Assembly: GCA_013416455.1 (NCBI GenBank) | Contig: JACCES010000024.1 | Location: forward strand, 1 to 38,381 | Length of the DNA: 38,381 bases | Direction: 5' to 3' | DNA from: Alcaligenaceae bacterium | GTDB taxonomy: Bacteria; Pseudomonadota; Gammaproteobacteria; Burkholderiales; Burkholderiaceae_B | Part shown: in pieces, positions 6,937 to 15,625 of the stretch | Position numbering within the stretch: the stretch's first letter is position 1 | How the letters are laid out: the number at the start of each line of letters is the position of its first letter | Notes under the pieces: model-generated | The model's input: only the letters and a program-made list of their open reading frames with translations | Database searches by the model: none | Told to the model about the DNA's origin: nothing | Made by a program: the position numbers and the translations under genes

Positions 6937-7905
6937 TCAGATGATGGGATGAAAACAGGCGGCGCGCCGCCCCGGCGAGACTTCCTCCAGCTCGGGCACG
7001 CTCAGGCTGCAATCCTGCTGTACCCGGGCGCAGCGCGGGTGATAGGCGCAGCCCGCCGGCAGATTCGTCGGTGCCGGCACTTCGCCGGTGATGCGGGCCA
7101 GCGTGATGCGGGCGGCCGGGTCGGGCACCGGCGACGAATCGCGCAATACCCGGCTGTACGGGTGGGCCGGGCCGTCCAGCACCCGGTTGGTGGCGCCGCG
7201 TTCCACGATGCGGCCCAGATACATGACGCAGACTTCATCACAGAAATGCCGCACCACCCCCAGGTCGTGCGATACGAATACGAAGGACAGCTGGCGTTCG
7301 ACCCTCAGCCGGTCCAGCAGTTGAAGGATCTGGGCCTGCACCGAGACGTCCAGCGCCGATACGGGTTCATCGGCGACGATGAGCTCCGGGTCGAGCACCA
7401 GCGCCCTGGCAATGCCGATGCGCTGGCGCTGACCGCCCGAGAATTCATGCGGATAGCGTTCCAGCGCGGTCTGCGGCAGCCCGACTTCATCCAGCGTGCG
7501 GCGGATGCGCGTTTCGATCTCCGAGGCATTGCCGAGCTTGTGGACGACCAGCGGTTCGGACAATGTCTGGCGAACGGTGCGCCGGGGGTTGAGCGATGCG
7601 AAAGGGTCCTGGAACACGATCTGGATGCGCTGGCGCAGCCTGCGCATCTGCGCGGCGCCGGCGGTGCGCAGATCGATGCCGTCGAAGACGATGGAGCCTT
7701 CGTCGGGTTCGACCAGACGCAGCAGGGTCCGGGCGACGGTGGATTTGCCGCAGCCGGATTCGCCCACCAGGCCCAGCGACTGGCCCCGGGCCACGTCGAA
7801 CGATACGTCGTTGACCGCGCGGACGATCTGCCGGGGGCCGCTCAGCAGGCCTCCGCCGCTTTCAAAGCGCTTGACCAGGTTCTTCACCTGCAGAAGTGTA
7901 TTCAT
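6937..7905 (-). CDS. Peptide/opine-type ABC importer ATP-binding protein (DppF/OppF type)
   Basis: The protein has 322 residues. Walker A is GESGCGKS (48-55), the Q-loop is FQDPFASLNPR (about 98-108), the signature is FSGGQRQR (155-162), and Walker B is LIVADEP (175-181). The C-terminus carries the oligopeptide-transporter extension with cysteines in CAYHPRCARVQQDC, typical of DppD/DppF. It is the second ATPase of the importer and hydrolyses ATP at the cytoplasmic face together with the upstream DppD-type protein. ATG 7903-7905 overlaps the stop of that gene (ATGA), so the two are translationally coupled. It is the last gene of the operon. The transported substrate is inferred only from the co-encoded oxidases. 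Confidence 0.9.
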   Translation of the reverse strand: MNTLLQVKNLVKRFESGGGLLSGPRQIVRAVNDVSFDVARGQSLGLVGESGCGKSTVARTLLRLVEPDEGSIVFDGIDLRTAGAAQMRRLRQRIQIVFQDPFASLNPRRTVRQTLSEPLVVHKLGNASEIETRIRRTLDEVGLPQTALERYPHEFSGGQRQRIGIARALVLDPELIVADEPVSALDVSVQAQILQLLDRLRVERQLSFVFVSHDLGVVRHFCDEVCVMYLGRIVERGATNRVLDGPAHPYSRVLRDSSPVPDPAARITLARITGEVPAPTNLPAGCAYHPRCARVQQDCSLSVPELEEVSPGRRAACFHPII

Positions 7906-8900
7906 GTGTGGACTCCGGCCTGACGGGCGCGTACGTGGCAGCGGACCTGTTGCCGGCCGCCGGGCAGCAGGCTCAGTTCGGGATGCTCGGTTTCGCAGCG
8001 GGCCTCGCGCAGCGGGCAGCGCGCGGCGAAAGTACAGCCGCGCGGGATGCTGGTGATGGGCGGGACGTTGCCGGGTATGGCTTCGAGCGATTCCGTGTCG
8101 GTGTCGACGCGCGGCATGGCTTTCAACAATGCTTCGGTATAGGGGTGCGCGGGCTGTGCGAACAGGGCCGCGGCGTCGGCCAGTTCGACGATCTCGCCGC
8201 CGTACATGACGGCGACTCTGTCGGCGATCTGGGCGACGACCCCGAGATTGTGGGTGATGAAGACGACCGACATGCCGTAGGCCTTCTTCAGATCGTCCAG
8301 CAGCGTCAGGATCTGCGCCTGGATGGTCACGTCCAGCGCCGTGGTGGGCTCGTCGGCCAGCAGCAGCTTGGGCCGGCAGGCCAGCGCCATGGCGATCATG
8401 ACGCGCTGGCGCATGCCGCCCGAGAACTGGTGCGGGTAATCGTTGAAGCGCCTGGCGGCGGCCGGGATCTTGACCTCTTCCAGCACGTCGAGCGCCACTT
8501 TGCGGGCCTCGGACCAGCTCACGCGCCGGTGCAGGCGGACGGCCTCGGCAATCTGGTCGCCCACCGTCATGGTGGGGTTCAGCGACGTCATGGGTTCCTG
8601 GAAGATCATGGCGATCTCGTTGCCCCGGATGGCGGCCATCGCCTTTTCGGGCAGGCACGTCAGGTCCCTGCCTTCGAAGCGCACGTGGCCGGAGCCAAGG
8701 CGCGCCCCCGAGGCGGGCAGCAGGCGCATGATGGACAGGGCGGTCACGCTTTTGCCGCTGCCCGATTCGCCCACGACGGCCAGGGTTTCGTTTCTGGCGA
8801 CCGAGAACGAGACCTTGCGCACGGCGGCATGCCATGCGCCGCCGATGCGGAATTCCGTCACCAGTTCGTCCAGTTCCAGCACTGTGGTTTCTGCGGACAT
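7902..8900 (-). CDS. Peptide/opine-type ABC importer ATP-binding protein (DppD/OppD type)
   Basis: The protein has 332 residues. Walker A is GESGSGKS (44-51), the Q-loop is [10 protein letters not shown] (about 100-109), the signature is FSGGMRQR (159-166), and Walker B is LLLADEP (179-185). A C-terminal oligo/dipeptide extension carries [14 protein letters not shown]. The motifs assign it to the DppD/OppD branch, paired with the DppF-type ATPase encoded next. I chose ATG 8898-8900 ([17 protein letters not shown]) because the ABC domain begins there. The open frame runs on upstream, but that part overlaps the permease gene. The gap to the upstream permease gene is only 2 bp. Confidence 0.9.
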   Translation of the reverse strand: MSAETTVLELDELVTEFRIGGAWHAAVRKVSFSVARNETLAVVGESGSGKSVTALSIMRLLPASGARLGSGHVRFEGRDLTCLPEKAMAAIRGNEIAMIFQEPMTSLNPTMTVGDQIAEAVRLHRRVSWSEARKVALDVLEEVKIPAAARRFNDYPHQFSGGMRQRVMIAMALACRPKLLLADEPTTALDVTIQAQILTLLDDLKKAYGMSVVFITHNLGVVAQIADRVAVMYGGEIVELADAAALFAQPAHPYTEALLKAMPRVDTDTESLEAIPGNVPPITSIPRGCTFAARCPLREARCETEHPELSLLPGGRQQVRCHVRARQAGVHT

Positions 8901-8902
8901 CT

Positions 8903-9778
8903 TCACTCCGAACGTAGCTTGGGGTCGATCGCATCGCGCAGCGCATCGCCCAGCAGATTGAGCGCGAGCACGGTGAGCAGGATGGCCAGGCTGGGGAATA
9001 CGGTGAGCCACCAGGCGTCCAGGATGTGTTCGAAGCCTTCGCGTATCATGCTGCCCCAGGTCGCGGTGGGGGGCGGCACGCCCAGCCCGATGAAGCTCAG
9101 CGAGGCTTCGGTGCGGATGGCGGACGCCATCCACAGCGAGCCCAGCACAATGACATCGGAAATCATGTTGGGCACGATATGCACACCCATCAGGCGGGCC
9201 GGCCCATAGCCCAGGGCCCGCCCCGCCTCGATGAAGTCACGGTTGCGCAGCGCGATGGTCGGGGCGCGCGCCACCCGTACAAAGGGCGCGATTTCGGTGA
9301 TGGCGATGGCGATGATGAGGTTTTCCAGACTGGCGCCCAGCATGGCGGCCACCATCAGGCCCAGCACCAGGGTGGGAAAGGACAGCAGGACGTCGACCAG
9401 GCCCATGACCAGCCGGTCGAACAGGCCGCCCAGGTAGCCGGCCAGCACGCCCAGCGTGGTGCCTATGGCCATGGCGATCATGATGGCCACGAAACCCACC
9501 AGCAGGGACACGCGGGTGCCGTAGATGATGCGCGAAAGGACGTCGCGGCCGTAGCTGTCGGTGCCCAGCCAGAATTCGGCCGACGGGGGCTCCAGGCGGG
9601 CGATGATGTGCTGCTTGAGCGGATCGTGCGGCGCGATCCAGGGAGCAAACAGGGCGGTCAGGACGATGAGCAGCAGCAGTCCCAGTCCTATCCAGGACAG
9701 GCGGTTGCGGCTCAGCGCCGCCCACAGCGCATGCGAGCGGGATGCGGCGGGCAGGGTGGAGGTGGCTGTCGAACTCAT
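8903..9778 (-). CDS. ABC importer inner-membrane permease (DppC type)
   Basis: The protein has 291 residues. A cytoplasmic N-terminus is followed by a first membrane helix (about 29-49, LSWIGLGLLLLIVLTALFAPW) and the DppC/OppC hallmark HDPLKQHIIARLEPPSAEFWLGTDSYGRDVLSR (shown by HDP and GTDSYGRDVLSR). The binding-protein-dependent transport domain has about five further helices, with the EAA-like loop at GRALGYGPARLMGVHIVPN that contacts the ATPases. It forms the membrane channel with the DppB-type permease. ATG 9776-9778 overlaps the stop of the upstream permease gene (ATGA), so the start is well supported. Confidence 0.9.
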   Translation of the reverse strand: MSSTATSTLPAASRSHALWAALSRNRLSWIGLGLLLLIVLTALFAPWIAPHDPLKQHIIARLEPPSAEFWLGTDSYGRDVLSRIIYGTRVSLLVGFVAIMIAMAIGTTLGVLAGYLGGLFDRLVMGLVDVLLSFPTLVLGLMVAAMLGASLENLIIAIAITEIAPFVRVARAPTIALRNRDFIEAGRALGYGPARLMGVHIVPNMISDVIVLGSLWMASAIRTEASLSFIGLGVPPPTATWGSMIREGFEHILDAWWLTVFPSLAILLTVLALNLLGDALRDAIDPKLRSE

Positions 9779-10716
9779 TGGTACTTCACCCGGGGGTCGA
9801 CCAGACCGTAGACGAGGTCGGTCAGCAGGTTGACGATAATCACGCAGAAGGCGAACACGATCATCAGCCCCTGCAGCAGCGTGTAGTCGCGAACGTTCAG
9901 GGCGCCCAGGATCAGTTTGCCCAGGCCGGGGCGGTTGAACACGATCTCGGTCAGGACGGAATTGCCGATCAGCGTGCCGAAATACAGCCCGACGACCGTG
10001 ATGATGGGGATCAGGGCATTGCGCAGCCCATGCCTCAGGATCAGGCGCATGGGGCGGATGCCCTTGGCGCGCGCGGTGCGGATGTAGTCTTCGCTCATCA
10101 CGCCCAGCATCGATGAGCGGGTGACGCGCATCACGTAGGCCATCATGATCAGGCCCAGATTGAAGGCCGGCAGCGCCAGGTTGCGCAGCTGCTCGGTCCA
10201 GCTGCCGGTGCTGGCGGCGCTGATCACGGGAAACCAGCCCAGCTGGATGGCGAACACCAGCAGCATCAGAATGGCGGATACGAAGGCCGGGAAGGACAGG
10301 CCGGTGAGCGACAGCAGCCGGCCGAGGTAGTCAGGCCAGGCATTGCGCCGCAGCGAGGCCCAGACGCCCAGCGGCAGGCCCATCAGCGTGCCGATGATGA
10401 TGGCGGCGGCGGTCAGCTGCAGCGTCCAGGGCAGCACATTCATCACTTCGGTGAGCACGGGGCGCCCCGAGGACATGGCGATGCCCAGGTCGCCGGACAG
10501 CACGCTGCCCAGGAAGGAAAGGTATTGCTGGTACAGCGGCAGGTCGAGTCCGAGCTGCGTGCGCAGCGCGCGCAGCGCCTCGGCGCTTGCCTGGTCTCCC
10601 AGCATGACGGCGGCCGGGTCGCCCGGCACGAGACGCACCAGGATGAACACGGCGGTGAGCATGGCGAGCAGTGTCGGAACGGCGAGCAGAAGCCGCTTGA
10701 TGGCGAAACGGATCAT
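9775..10716 (-). CDS. ABC importer inner-membrane permease (DppB type)
   Basis: The protein has 313 residues with the DppB start pattern MIRFAIKRLLLAVPTLLAML and FILVRLVPGDPA (first membrane helix, about 9-31). A periplasmic loop precedes five more helices. The EAA-like coupling segment AKGIRPMRLILRHGLRNALIP is followed by the family end VYGLVDPRVKY. It pairs with the DppC-type permease to form the channel for a peptide, opine or amino-acid-like solute. ATG 10714-10716 overlaps the stop of the upstream flavoprotein gene (ATGA). This ties transport and oxidation genes into one translationally coupled message, good evidence that the imported solute is the substrate of the oxidases. Confidence 0.9.
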   Translation of the reverse strand: MIRFAIKRLLLAVPTLLAMLTAVFILVRLVPGDPAAVMLGDQASAEALRALRTQLGLDLPLYQQYLSFLGSVLSGDLGIAMSSGRPVLTEVMNVLPWTLQLTAAAIIIGTLMGLPLGVWASLRRNAWPDYLGRLLSLTGLSFPAFVSAILMLLVFAIQLGWFPVISAASTGSWTEQLRNLALPAFNLGLIMMAYVMRVTRSSMLGVMSEDYIRTARAKGIRPMRLILRHGLRNALIPIITVVGLYFGTLIGNSVLTEIVFNRPGLGKLILGALNVRDYTLLQGLMIVFAFCVIIVNLLTDLVYGLVDPRVKYQ

Positions 10717-11855
10717 GGCGTGCCGGCCTCCTCTGTGGAAGCTTCCATCAGCCGGCGGGCGTCCAGCGCGGCGATGGCGTGATCAGTGCGGCCCCGGACG
10801 ATCAGATCGGTCATGACCGCGCCGACGATGGGGATGAGCTGGAAGCCGTGGCCCGAGAAGCCGAAGGCATGGAAGACGCCCGGCGCATTGGGCGAGGGGC
10901 CGACGATGGGAAGCAGGTCGGATGTCTTGGCTTCGAGCCCGGCCCACACGCGCACGATGCGCAGGCCCCGCACCGACGGGAACAGGTCGGTTGCGGCCTT
11001 CGCGCCCTTGGCCAGGACGCGCATCCGCGCCGTCGAGGTTTCCTTGTCGAGGTCGGGCACGCCCTGGAGCCCGCCGCCGATCACCAGCGTGCCCTGGTCG
11101 GACTGCTTGAAGGACAGCGAGCGGCCCATGATGCTGACGACCGGCCTGATGAAGGGTTCCACCCGCTCGCTCACCATCATCATCGACGACTTGGTCGCCA
11201 GCGGGATGTGGTCGCCGACCATGGCGGCGATGCGCGCCGACCACGCGCCCGCGGCATTGACGATGAAGGGCACCGTCCAGTTGCCGCGGGAGGTGGCGAG
11301 CGTCCAGTCATCGCCGCTGCGTTCGATGGCGGTCACGCCGCATTGTTCGAGCAGGGTAACGCCGGCCTGCTGCGCGCTGGCACGGAACGCTCGCAGCGCG
11401 CGGTGGGGGTCGGCCGCCCCATTGTCGCGGGCCAGCGACGCGCCCAGGCAATGGGGGCTGAGGGCGGGCAGCCAGCGCCGCAGTTCGTCGCGGCCGATGA
11501 TTTCTTCGTGTGTGTAGCCGTCGCGGCGCAGGGACCCGACCCGTTGTTCGAGCCGGGCGAGCGATGCTTCGTTCTCGGCGACGCAGATCTGGCCGCCGGC
11601 ATGGAAGCCGCAGTCGTCGCCCACGATATCCCGCAGCCTGGGCCACAGCGCCATGGCGGCGAGCGACAGGTCGAGTTCGCCGCGATCGCGGTTCAGTGTG
11701 CGTACGCCGGCCGCCGTGGCTCCCGAGGCGTGGCGGCCCACCCAGTGGCGTTCCAGCACCAGCACACGCTGGCCGGCGCGAGCCAGGTGCATCGCGGCGG
11801 ACAGGCCGTGCAGCCCGCCGCCGATGACGGCAACGTCGTAGATGTCCCTGCTCAT
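10713..11855 (-). CDS. FAD-dependent oxidoreductase, DAO family (opine-oxidase B/HcnC-like subunit)
   Basis: The protein has 380 residues with an N-terminal Rossmann FAD motif GGGLHG (12-17) followed by HLARAGQRVLVLE. A DAO-fold body follows, ending in the FAD-contacting segment LLPIVGPSPNAPGVFHAFGF and SGHGFQL near the C-terminus. This pattern fits the beta subunits of heteromeric sarcosine, opine, D-hydroxyproline or glycine (HcnC) dehydrogenases, which oxidise a secondary or primary amine. It overlaps the upstream HcnB-like gene and the downstream permease gene by 4 bp each. It is one of two DAO-family proteins in the operon; the other (13538-14671) is clearly a different sequence. The substrate is unknown; an opine or N-substituted amino acid fits the context. 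Confidence 0.87.
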   Translation of the reverse strand: MSRDIYDVAVIGGGLHGLSAAMHLARAGQRVLVLERHWVGRHASGATAAGVRTLNRDRGELDLSLAAMALWPRLRDIVGDDCGFHAGGQICVAENEASLARLEQRVGSLRRDGYTHEEIIGRDELRRWLPALSPHCLGASLARDNGAADPHRALRAFRASAQQAGVTLLEQCGVTAIERSGDDWTLATSRGNWTVPFIVNAAGAWSARIAAMVGDHIPLATKSSMMMVSERVEPFIRPVVSIMGRSLSFKQSDQGTLVIGGGLQGVPDLDKETSTARMRVLAKGAKAATDLFPSVRGLRIVRVWAGLEAKTSDLLPIVGPSPNAPGVFHAFGFSGHGFQLIPIVGAVMTDLIVRGRTDHAIAALDARRLMEASTEEAGTP

Positions 11856-13267
11856 GTCCGGCCCGCCTCGTCGTCCAGCGAAGCCAGCTCGCCCAGCGTG
11901 AGCGGCTTCAGAGGCGGCCGGATACGGTAGAAACCCACTTCGCCGACCGGGCGCTGCTGCGCTTCGGAAAGAATGCTGGCGATCGTGTAGCCGCATTGCC
12001 GGCCCTGGCAGGGCCCCATGCCGGCGCGGGTGAAGGATTTGATCTGGTTCGGCCCGGGCCGGCCCAGCGCCGCGGCGGCGCGTATATCGCCGGCGGTGAG
12101 TTCTTCGCAGCGGCAGACGATGGTGTCGTCCGAGGGGCGGGCGATGCCGGCGCGCGGCGGATACATGGCATCGAGCAGGGGGCGCAGCGCCAGTTCGCGG
12201 GCCAGTTCCCTGCGCAGCGGGGCGGCCTGTTCGCCGGCTTCGGCGGCGCTGATCCGGCCGGCGCGCATGGCCACGCCCAGGCCGGCAAGCCGGCCGCGCA
12301 GGCAGGCGGCGCGCGCGCCCGCAATGCCGGCACCGTCGCCGGCCACGAAGACGCCGTCCTGGCTGGACTGTCCCCACTCATCGACCGTCGGCGCGAAGCA
12401 GCGCTGGTCGTCGCGCCATTCCATCCCGCATTCGAGGGCGTGGCTCATATGGATGGAGGGCACGACGCCTTCATGCACCAGCAGAAGCCCGGCGGGGACG
12501 CGCTGCCGGGCGCCGCCCCCGTCCTGGAATTCGATTTCCGCCAAGCGTCCTTCGCCGTGGGCATGCAGACCGGTCACGCCTTTGTGCACCGGTACCCCGG
12601 CGGCGCGTATGGCTCGCATCCAGCGGTAGCCTTTGCGCAGTTCGCGCCAGCTGCCCAGGGCGGACAGCAGCCGAGGCATGCCGCGGCGCCAGCTGTCGGC
12701 CGGGGCCGTATCCAACCACCCGGCCACCCGGCCGCCCGCTTCGAGCAATTGTTTGATATAGACCAGCACCAGCGGCCCGCTGCCGGCGATCCATACCGGC
12801 TCGTCGGGTATCTGCCCGGATGTCTTGAGAAGGATCTGGGCGGCGCCCACCGTCATGACGCCGGGCAGGGTCCATCCGGGGAAGGGCGCGGGGCGCTCCT
12901 GCGCGCCGGTGGCCAGCAGCACGTTCGCCGCCTGAACCATGCCCGCCCGCTGTTCCCGCCCGGGGCCTTCCATGGTCATATAGACATGCCAGCCCTGTTC
13001 GATCTGCCAGACCTGGGTCCGCGGGCGGTAGTCCGCGCCACAGGCGCGGAAGGCCCGCACCGTCTGCGCGCCCGACTGATAGTCTTCACCGAGGATCCCG
13101 CCGATGTCCTGGTCCGCCCGGCGCTCCACCGCTCGCCAGATCTGGCCGCCCGGCGCGGGCTGGTCGTCGGCCACCACGACGCTCAGGCCGTGGCTGCGGG
13201 CTTCGATCGCCGCGTGCATGCCGGCGGGGCCGGCACCGACGATGAACAGGTCGATATTCTCTTTCAT
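11852..13267 (-). CDS. HcnB/opine oxidase A-like flavoprotein with BFD-type [2Fe-2S] domain
   Basis: The protein has 471 residues. An N-terminal FAD motif GAGPAG (11-16) opens a pyridine-nucleotide-disulfide-reductase-like fold (to about 350), including a second dinucleotide-binding-like motif IAGSGPLVLVYIKQLLEAGG. A C-terminal BFD-like [2Fe-2S] domain has cysteines at 385, 387, 420 and 425 (CRC and CQGRQC). This is the architecture of HcnB, OoxA/NoxA and the alpha subunit of D-hydroxyproline dehydrogenase, which relay electrons from the DAO subunit. It overlaps its neighbours by 4 bp on each side, with the [2Fe-2S] subunit gene upstream and the DAO gene downstream. Together the A, B and DAO components make a complete HcnABC/opine-oxidase-like set. 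No hydrogen cyanide function is implied; the importer argues for a catabolic role. Confidence 0.88.
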   Translation of the reverse strand: MKENIDLFIVGAGPAGMHAAIEARSHGLSVVVADDQPAPGGQIWRAVERRADQDIGGILGEDYQSGAQTVRAFRACGADYRPRTQVWQIEQGWHVYMTMEGPGREQRAGMVQAANVLLATGAQERPAPFPGWTLPGVMTVGAAQILLKTSGQIPDEPVWIAGSGPLVLVYIKQLLEAGGRVAGWLDTAPADSWRRGMPRLLSALGSWRELRKGYRWMRAIRAAGVPVHKGVTGLHAHGEGRLAEIEFQDGGGARQRVPAGLLLVHEGVVPSIHMSHALECGMEWRDDQRCFAPTVDEWGQSSQDGVFVAGDGAGIAGARAACLRGRLAGLGVAMRAGRISAAEAGEQAAPLRRELARELALRPLLDAMYPPRAGIARPSDDTIVCRCEELTAGDIRAAAALGRPGPNQIKSFTRAGMGPCQGRQCGYTIASILSEAQQRPVGEVGFYRIRPPLKPLTLGELASLDDEAGRT

Positions 13268-13557
13268 GCCACGCTCCGCTTGCCGTGCTGGCGTTCAACC
13301 TTCATGCCTTCGCGCACCTGCTGCATGCAGGTCTGCGTCGAGGCAACGCCGTCGACGATGGCCAGGCATTCGAAACAGACCCCCATCATGCAGTAGGGCG
13401 CGCGCGGCGCGCCGTGCACCGGCGTGGTGCGCGTCACCGGGGAAGCCTGCCGCAGCATGACCGCCGCCACCGTCTCTTCCGGCTGTGCCTTCACGGCCTG
13501 CCCGTCTATGTAAATCGTCAGCGCCTGCGCGCCAGGATCATGCAATGGTCGAAACAT
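13264..13557 (-). CDS. (2Fe-2S)-binding subunit, HcnA-like
   Basis: A small soluble protein of 97 residues with the ferredoxin-like cluster motif C-x4-C-x2-C-x12-C (Cys56, 61, 64, 77; around PYCMMGVCFECLAIVDG). It begins like HcnA and the N-terminal region of sarcosine oxidase alpha: a beta strand ALTIYIDGQAVKAQPEETVAAVML, then the Cys loop. It should shuttle electrons in a complex with the HcnB-like and DAO subunits. I chose ATG 13555-13557, since the longer open frame would lie inside the preceding flavoprotein gene. Its start overlaps the end of that gene by 20 bp, and its stop overlaps the next start as ATGA. Confidence 0.88.
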   Translation of the reverse strand: MFRPLHDPGAQALTIYIDGQAVKAQPEETVAAVMLRQASPVTRTTPVHGAPRAPYCMMGVCFECLAIVDGVASTQTCMQQVREGMKVERQHGKRSVA

Positions 13558-14671
13558 CGAATCGCCTATGGTGGAAAGAGTCCAGGCCGTCGCCGAGTGC
13601 GGCGCCGCCCAGGGAAGTCGCAAGAGAGCCGGCGTGGAAGGAGGCCAGGGTCACGCCGGAGTGGCACAGGGTGATGAAGGCGCCGGGATGGTCGGGGGAT
13701 TCGGCATACACGGGGCAGCCGTCGGGCGTCATGATGCGCAGACAGGACCAGTGCCGGACCAGCCGGGCCCTGGCCAGATCCGGCAGCACGCGCAGCGCCT
13801 TCGTGCTCATGCGCGCGGCCGCCGAGGCGGTGGTGGACAGGTCGTATCCGACCTCCTCCTGGGTCAGGCCTATCATCACAGTGCCTTCGGCCGTCTGCCG
13901 GACGCCGCTGGCCGGCAGAGGCAGCAGAGGGGCGAGCCGTTCGGTGACCAGGACCTGGCCCCGTTGCGGACGCAGCGGCACGTCCAGGCCCACCATGCGG
14001 CCCAGATCGCCCGAGCCGAGGCCAGCGGCAATCACGATCCGCGCGGATTCATGGCGCCGTCCCCCGGCGGTGACGGCAAAGCCGCCGCCCGCCAGCGGTT
14101 CGATGCGGGTGGCCGCCTGCCCGCTCAGCAAGGTGGCGCCGCGCAGCATCAGGCCCTTGTGCAGGGCCGCGAGCAGCTTGAGCGGGTTGACGTGGCCATC
14201 GAGCCCGCCCAGACAGGCGCCGGCAACCTCGGGGCCGAGCGCGGCCCCCGGCAGCAGCGACTCCAGGTGGGCGCGATCGAGCATTTCCGTACAGGGAGGC
14301 TCATCGGGCGCCTGCGCATGCCAGGCCCGCATCCTGGCGTCGCGCTGATTCCATTCGTCCTCGCCCAGGCAGAAATGCAGGCCGCCGCGCCGTTCGTAAT
14401 CGAGCGCCATGCCGGTTTCATGCGTGAGTTGGTCGGCAAAACCGGGCCATTGCGCCGAAGCCAGCCGCGACAGGCGCTGATACGGAGGAAAGCCGTAGCC
14501 TTTGCCCTGGACCCATACCAGGCCGAAATTGGCCTTGGCCGCGCGGTAGTCTGTGTCCGATCCGTCGAGGACCAGCACGCGCTTTTCCTGTCCGGCCAGG
14601 CCATACGCAATCGCCGCGCCCACCATGCCGGCGCCGATTACGATTACGTCATAAGATTCCATCCTGTTCAC
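13538..14671 (-). CDS. FAD-dependent oxidoreductase, DAO family (first gene of the oxidase/importer operon)
   Basis: The protein has 377 residues from a GTG at 14669-14671, or 374 from the ATG at 14660-14662, which may be the true start. The FAD motif is GAGMVG (13-18) followed by YGLAGQEKRVLVLDG. The DAO body includes LDGHVNPLKLLAALHKGL and the late motif RIMTPDGCPVYAESPDHPGAF. It resembles D-amino-acid dehydrogenase, glycine oxidase and opine-oxidase beta subunits. As the first gene of the operon it is a second, divergent DAO subunit beside the one at 10713-11855. The two may act on different steps or substrates while sharing the HcnA/HcnB-like electron-transfer pair. It is divergent from a LysR gene with only 20 or 29 bp between starts, so its promoter must overlap coding DNA. 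Confidence 0.87.
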   Translation of the reverse strand: MNRMESYDVIVIGAGMVGAAIAYGLAGQEKRVLVLDGSDTDYRAAKANFGLVWVQGKGYGFPPYQRLSRLASAQWPGFADQLTHETGMALDYERRGGLHFCLGEDEWNQRDARMRAWHAQAPDEPPCTEMLDRAHLESLLPGAALGPEVAGACLGGLDGHVNPLKLLAALHKGLMLRGATLLSGQAATRIEPLAGGGFAVTAGGRRHESARIVIAAGLGSGDLGRMVGLDVPLRPQRGQVLVTERLAPLLPLPASGVRQTAEGTVMIGLTQEEVGYDLSTTASAAARMSTKALRVLPDLARARLVRHWSCLRIMTPDGCPVYAESPDHPGAFITLCHSGVTLASFHAGSLATSLGGAALGDGLDSFHHRRFDVSTIA

Positions 14672-14691
14672 CCATGATTCTGGATTGATGC

Positions 14692-15609
14692 ATGCGAAAG
14701 ACTTTGAACCTGCGTCAGGTCGAGGCCTTCAAGGCCGTGATTGAACTCGGCACGGTCAACCGGGCGGCCGAAGCCCTGTTCGTGTCCCAGCCCGCGGTGA
14801 GCAAGCTGCTGTTGAAGCTCGAACAGGACACCGGCATGGCGCTGTTCGAGCGGGTCAGGGGCAAGCTCGCGCCCACCCCGCACGGGATGCGCCTGTACGA
14901 GGAAGTCGACCGCATCTTTGCCGGCCTCAGCCAGCTCGAAGAAGCCGTGGAATCCATCCGGCGCGACGAGCAGCGCCAGCTGAGCATCGGCGTCATGCCG
15001 GCCCTGTCGGGCTCTTTCGTCCGGCGCGTCAGCATGGAATTCATCAAAAAGCATCCCGACGTGCATGTGTCCATCCATACGCGCAGCTCGCAGTTCCTGG
15101 CGGAATGGCTGGTGGCCCGGCAGGTCGACGTCGCCCTGGTCGGCAGCCGCATCGAAAACCCGTACATCGATCGTGAACCCATGGTGTCCTCGCCCTTGTT
15201 CTGCGCCATGCCGCTCGATCATCCATTGGCCCGCAAGCGTGTGATACGCATCGCCGATCTGGATGGAGTGCCATTCGTGTCGTTCGCGCCCGGCAGCCAG
15301 ACGGACACGCTGGTGCGCAGCCTGTTCGCCGCCGCCGGCGCCCGCCTGAACGTGGTGCTGGATGCCGTGTCCGCGCCGACGGTATGCGAATTCGTCGGCG
15401 CGGGCCTGGGCATTTCGCTCGTCCATCCGTTGTTCGCCGAAGGTCTCAGGCACCGCATCGCCTTGCGCCGCCTTGAATCCGAAATCGAATTCAGTTTCCT
15501 GCTTTGCCGGGTCCGCGCATCCCGCAATGCCAGCCTGGTCGAGGCTTTCATGGAGGATGCGCGTTGTGTGGCGCGGCAGGTATCGGACGAACTGCTGCAC
15601 GGAGTGTGA
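14692..15609 (+). CDS. LysR-family regulator of the oxidase/importer operon (putative)
   Basis: The protein has 305 residues. The N-terminal helix-turn-helix (about 4-62; NLRQVEAFKAVIELGTVNRAAEALFVSQPAVSKLL) is canonical and is followed by a periplasmic-binding-protein-like effector domain (about 95-295, starting LSIGVMPALSGSF). The sequence resembles regulators of opine and amino-acid catabolism such as OccR/NocR/ArgP relatives, but the inducer cannot be named. It sits between two minus-strand units: the oxidase/importer operon on its left (divergent, 20 bp) and the substrate-binding protein gene on its right (convergent, stops 16 bp apart). That makes it the likely regulator of both. ATG 14692 is the only start in frame that preserves the HTH. 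No clear ribosome-binding site is visible in the short gap. Confidence 0.88.
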   Translation: MRKTLNLRQVEAFKAVIELGTVNRAAEALFVSQPAVSKLLLKLEQDTGMALFERVRGKLAPTPHGMRLYEEVDRIFAGLSQLEEAVESIRRDEQRQLSIGVMPALSGSFVRRVSMEFIKKHPDVHVSIHTRSSQFLAEWLVARQVDVALVGSRIENPYIDREPMVSSPLFCAMPLDHPLARKRVIRIADLDGVPFVSFAPGSQTDTLVRSLFAAAGARLNVVLDAVSAPTVCEFVGAGLGISLVHPLFAEGLRHRIALRRLESEIEFSFLLCRVRASRNASLVEAFMEDARCVARQVSDELLHGV

Positions 15610-15625
15610 CCTGAACTGAACGTAT

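Noticed and set aside
10713-14671. Interpretation of the A-B-DAO genes as hydrogen cyanide synthase (hcnABC)
   Set aside because: The subunit architecture is shared by opine, D-hydroxyproline and other amine dehydrogenases. The linked importer and second DAO gene favour catabolism.
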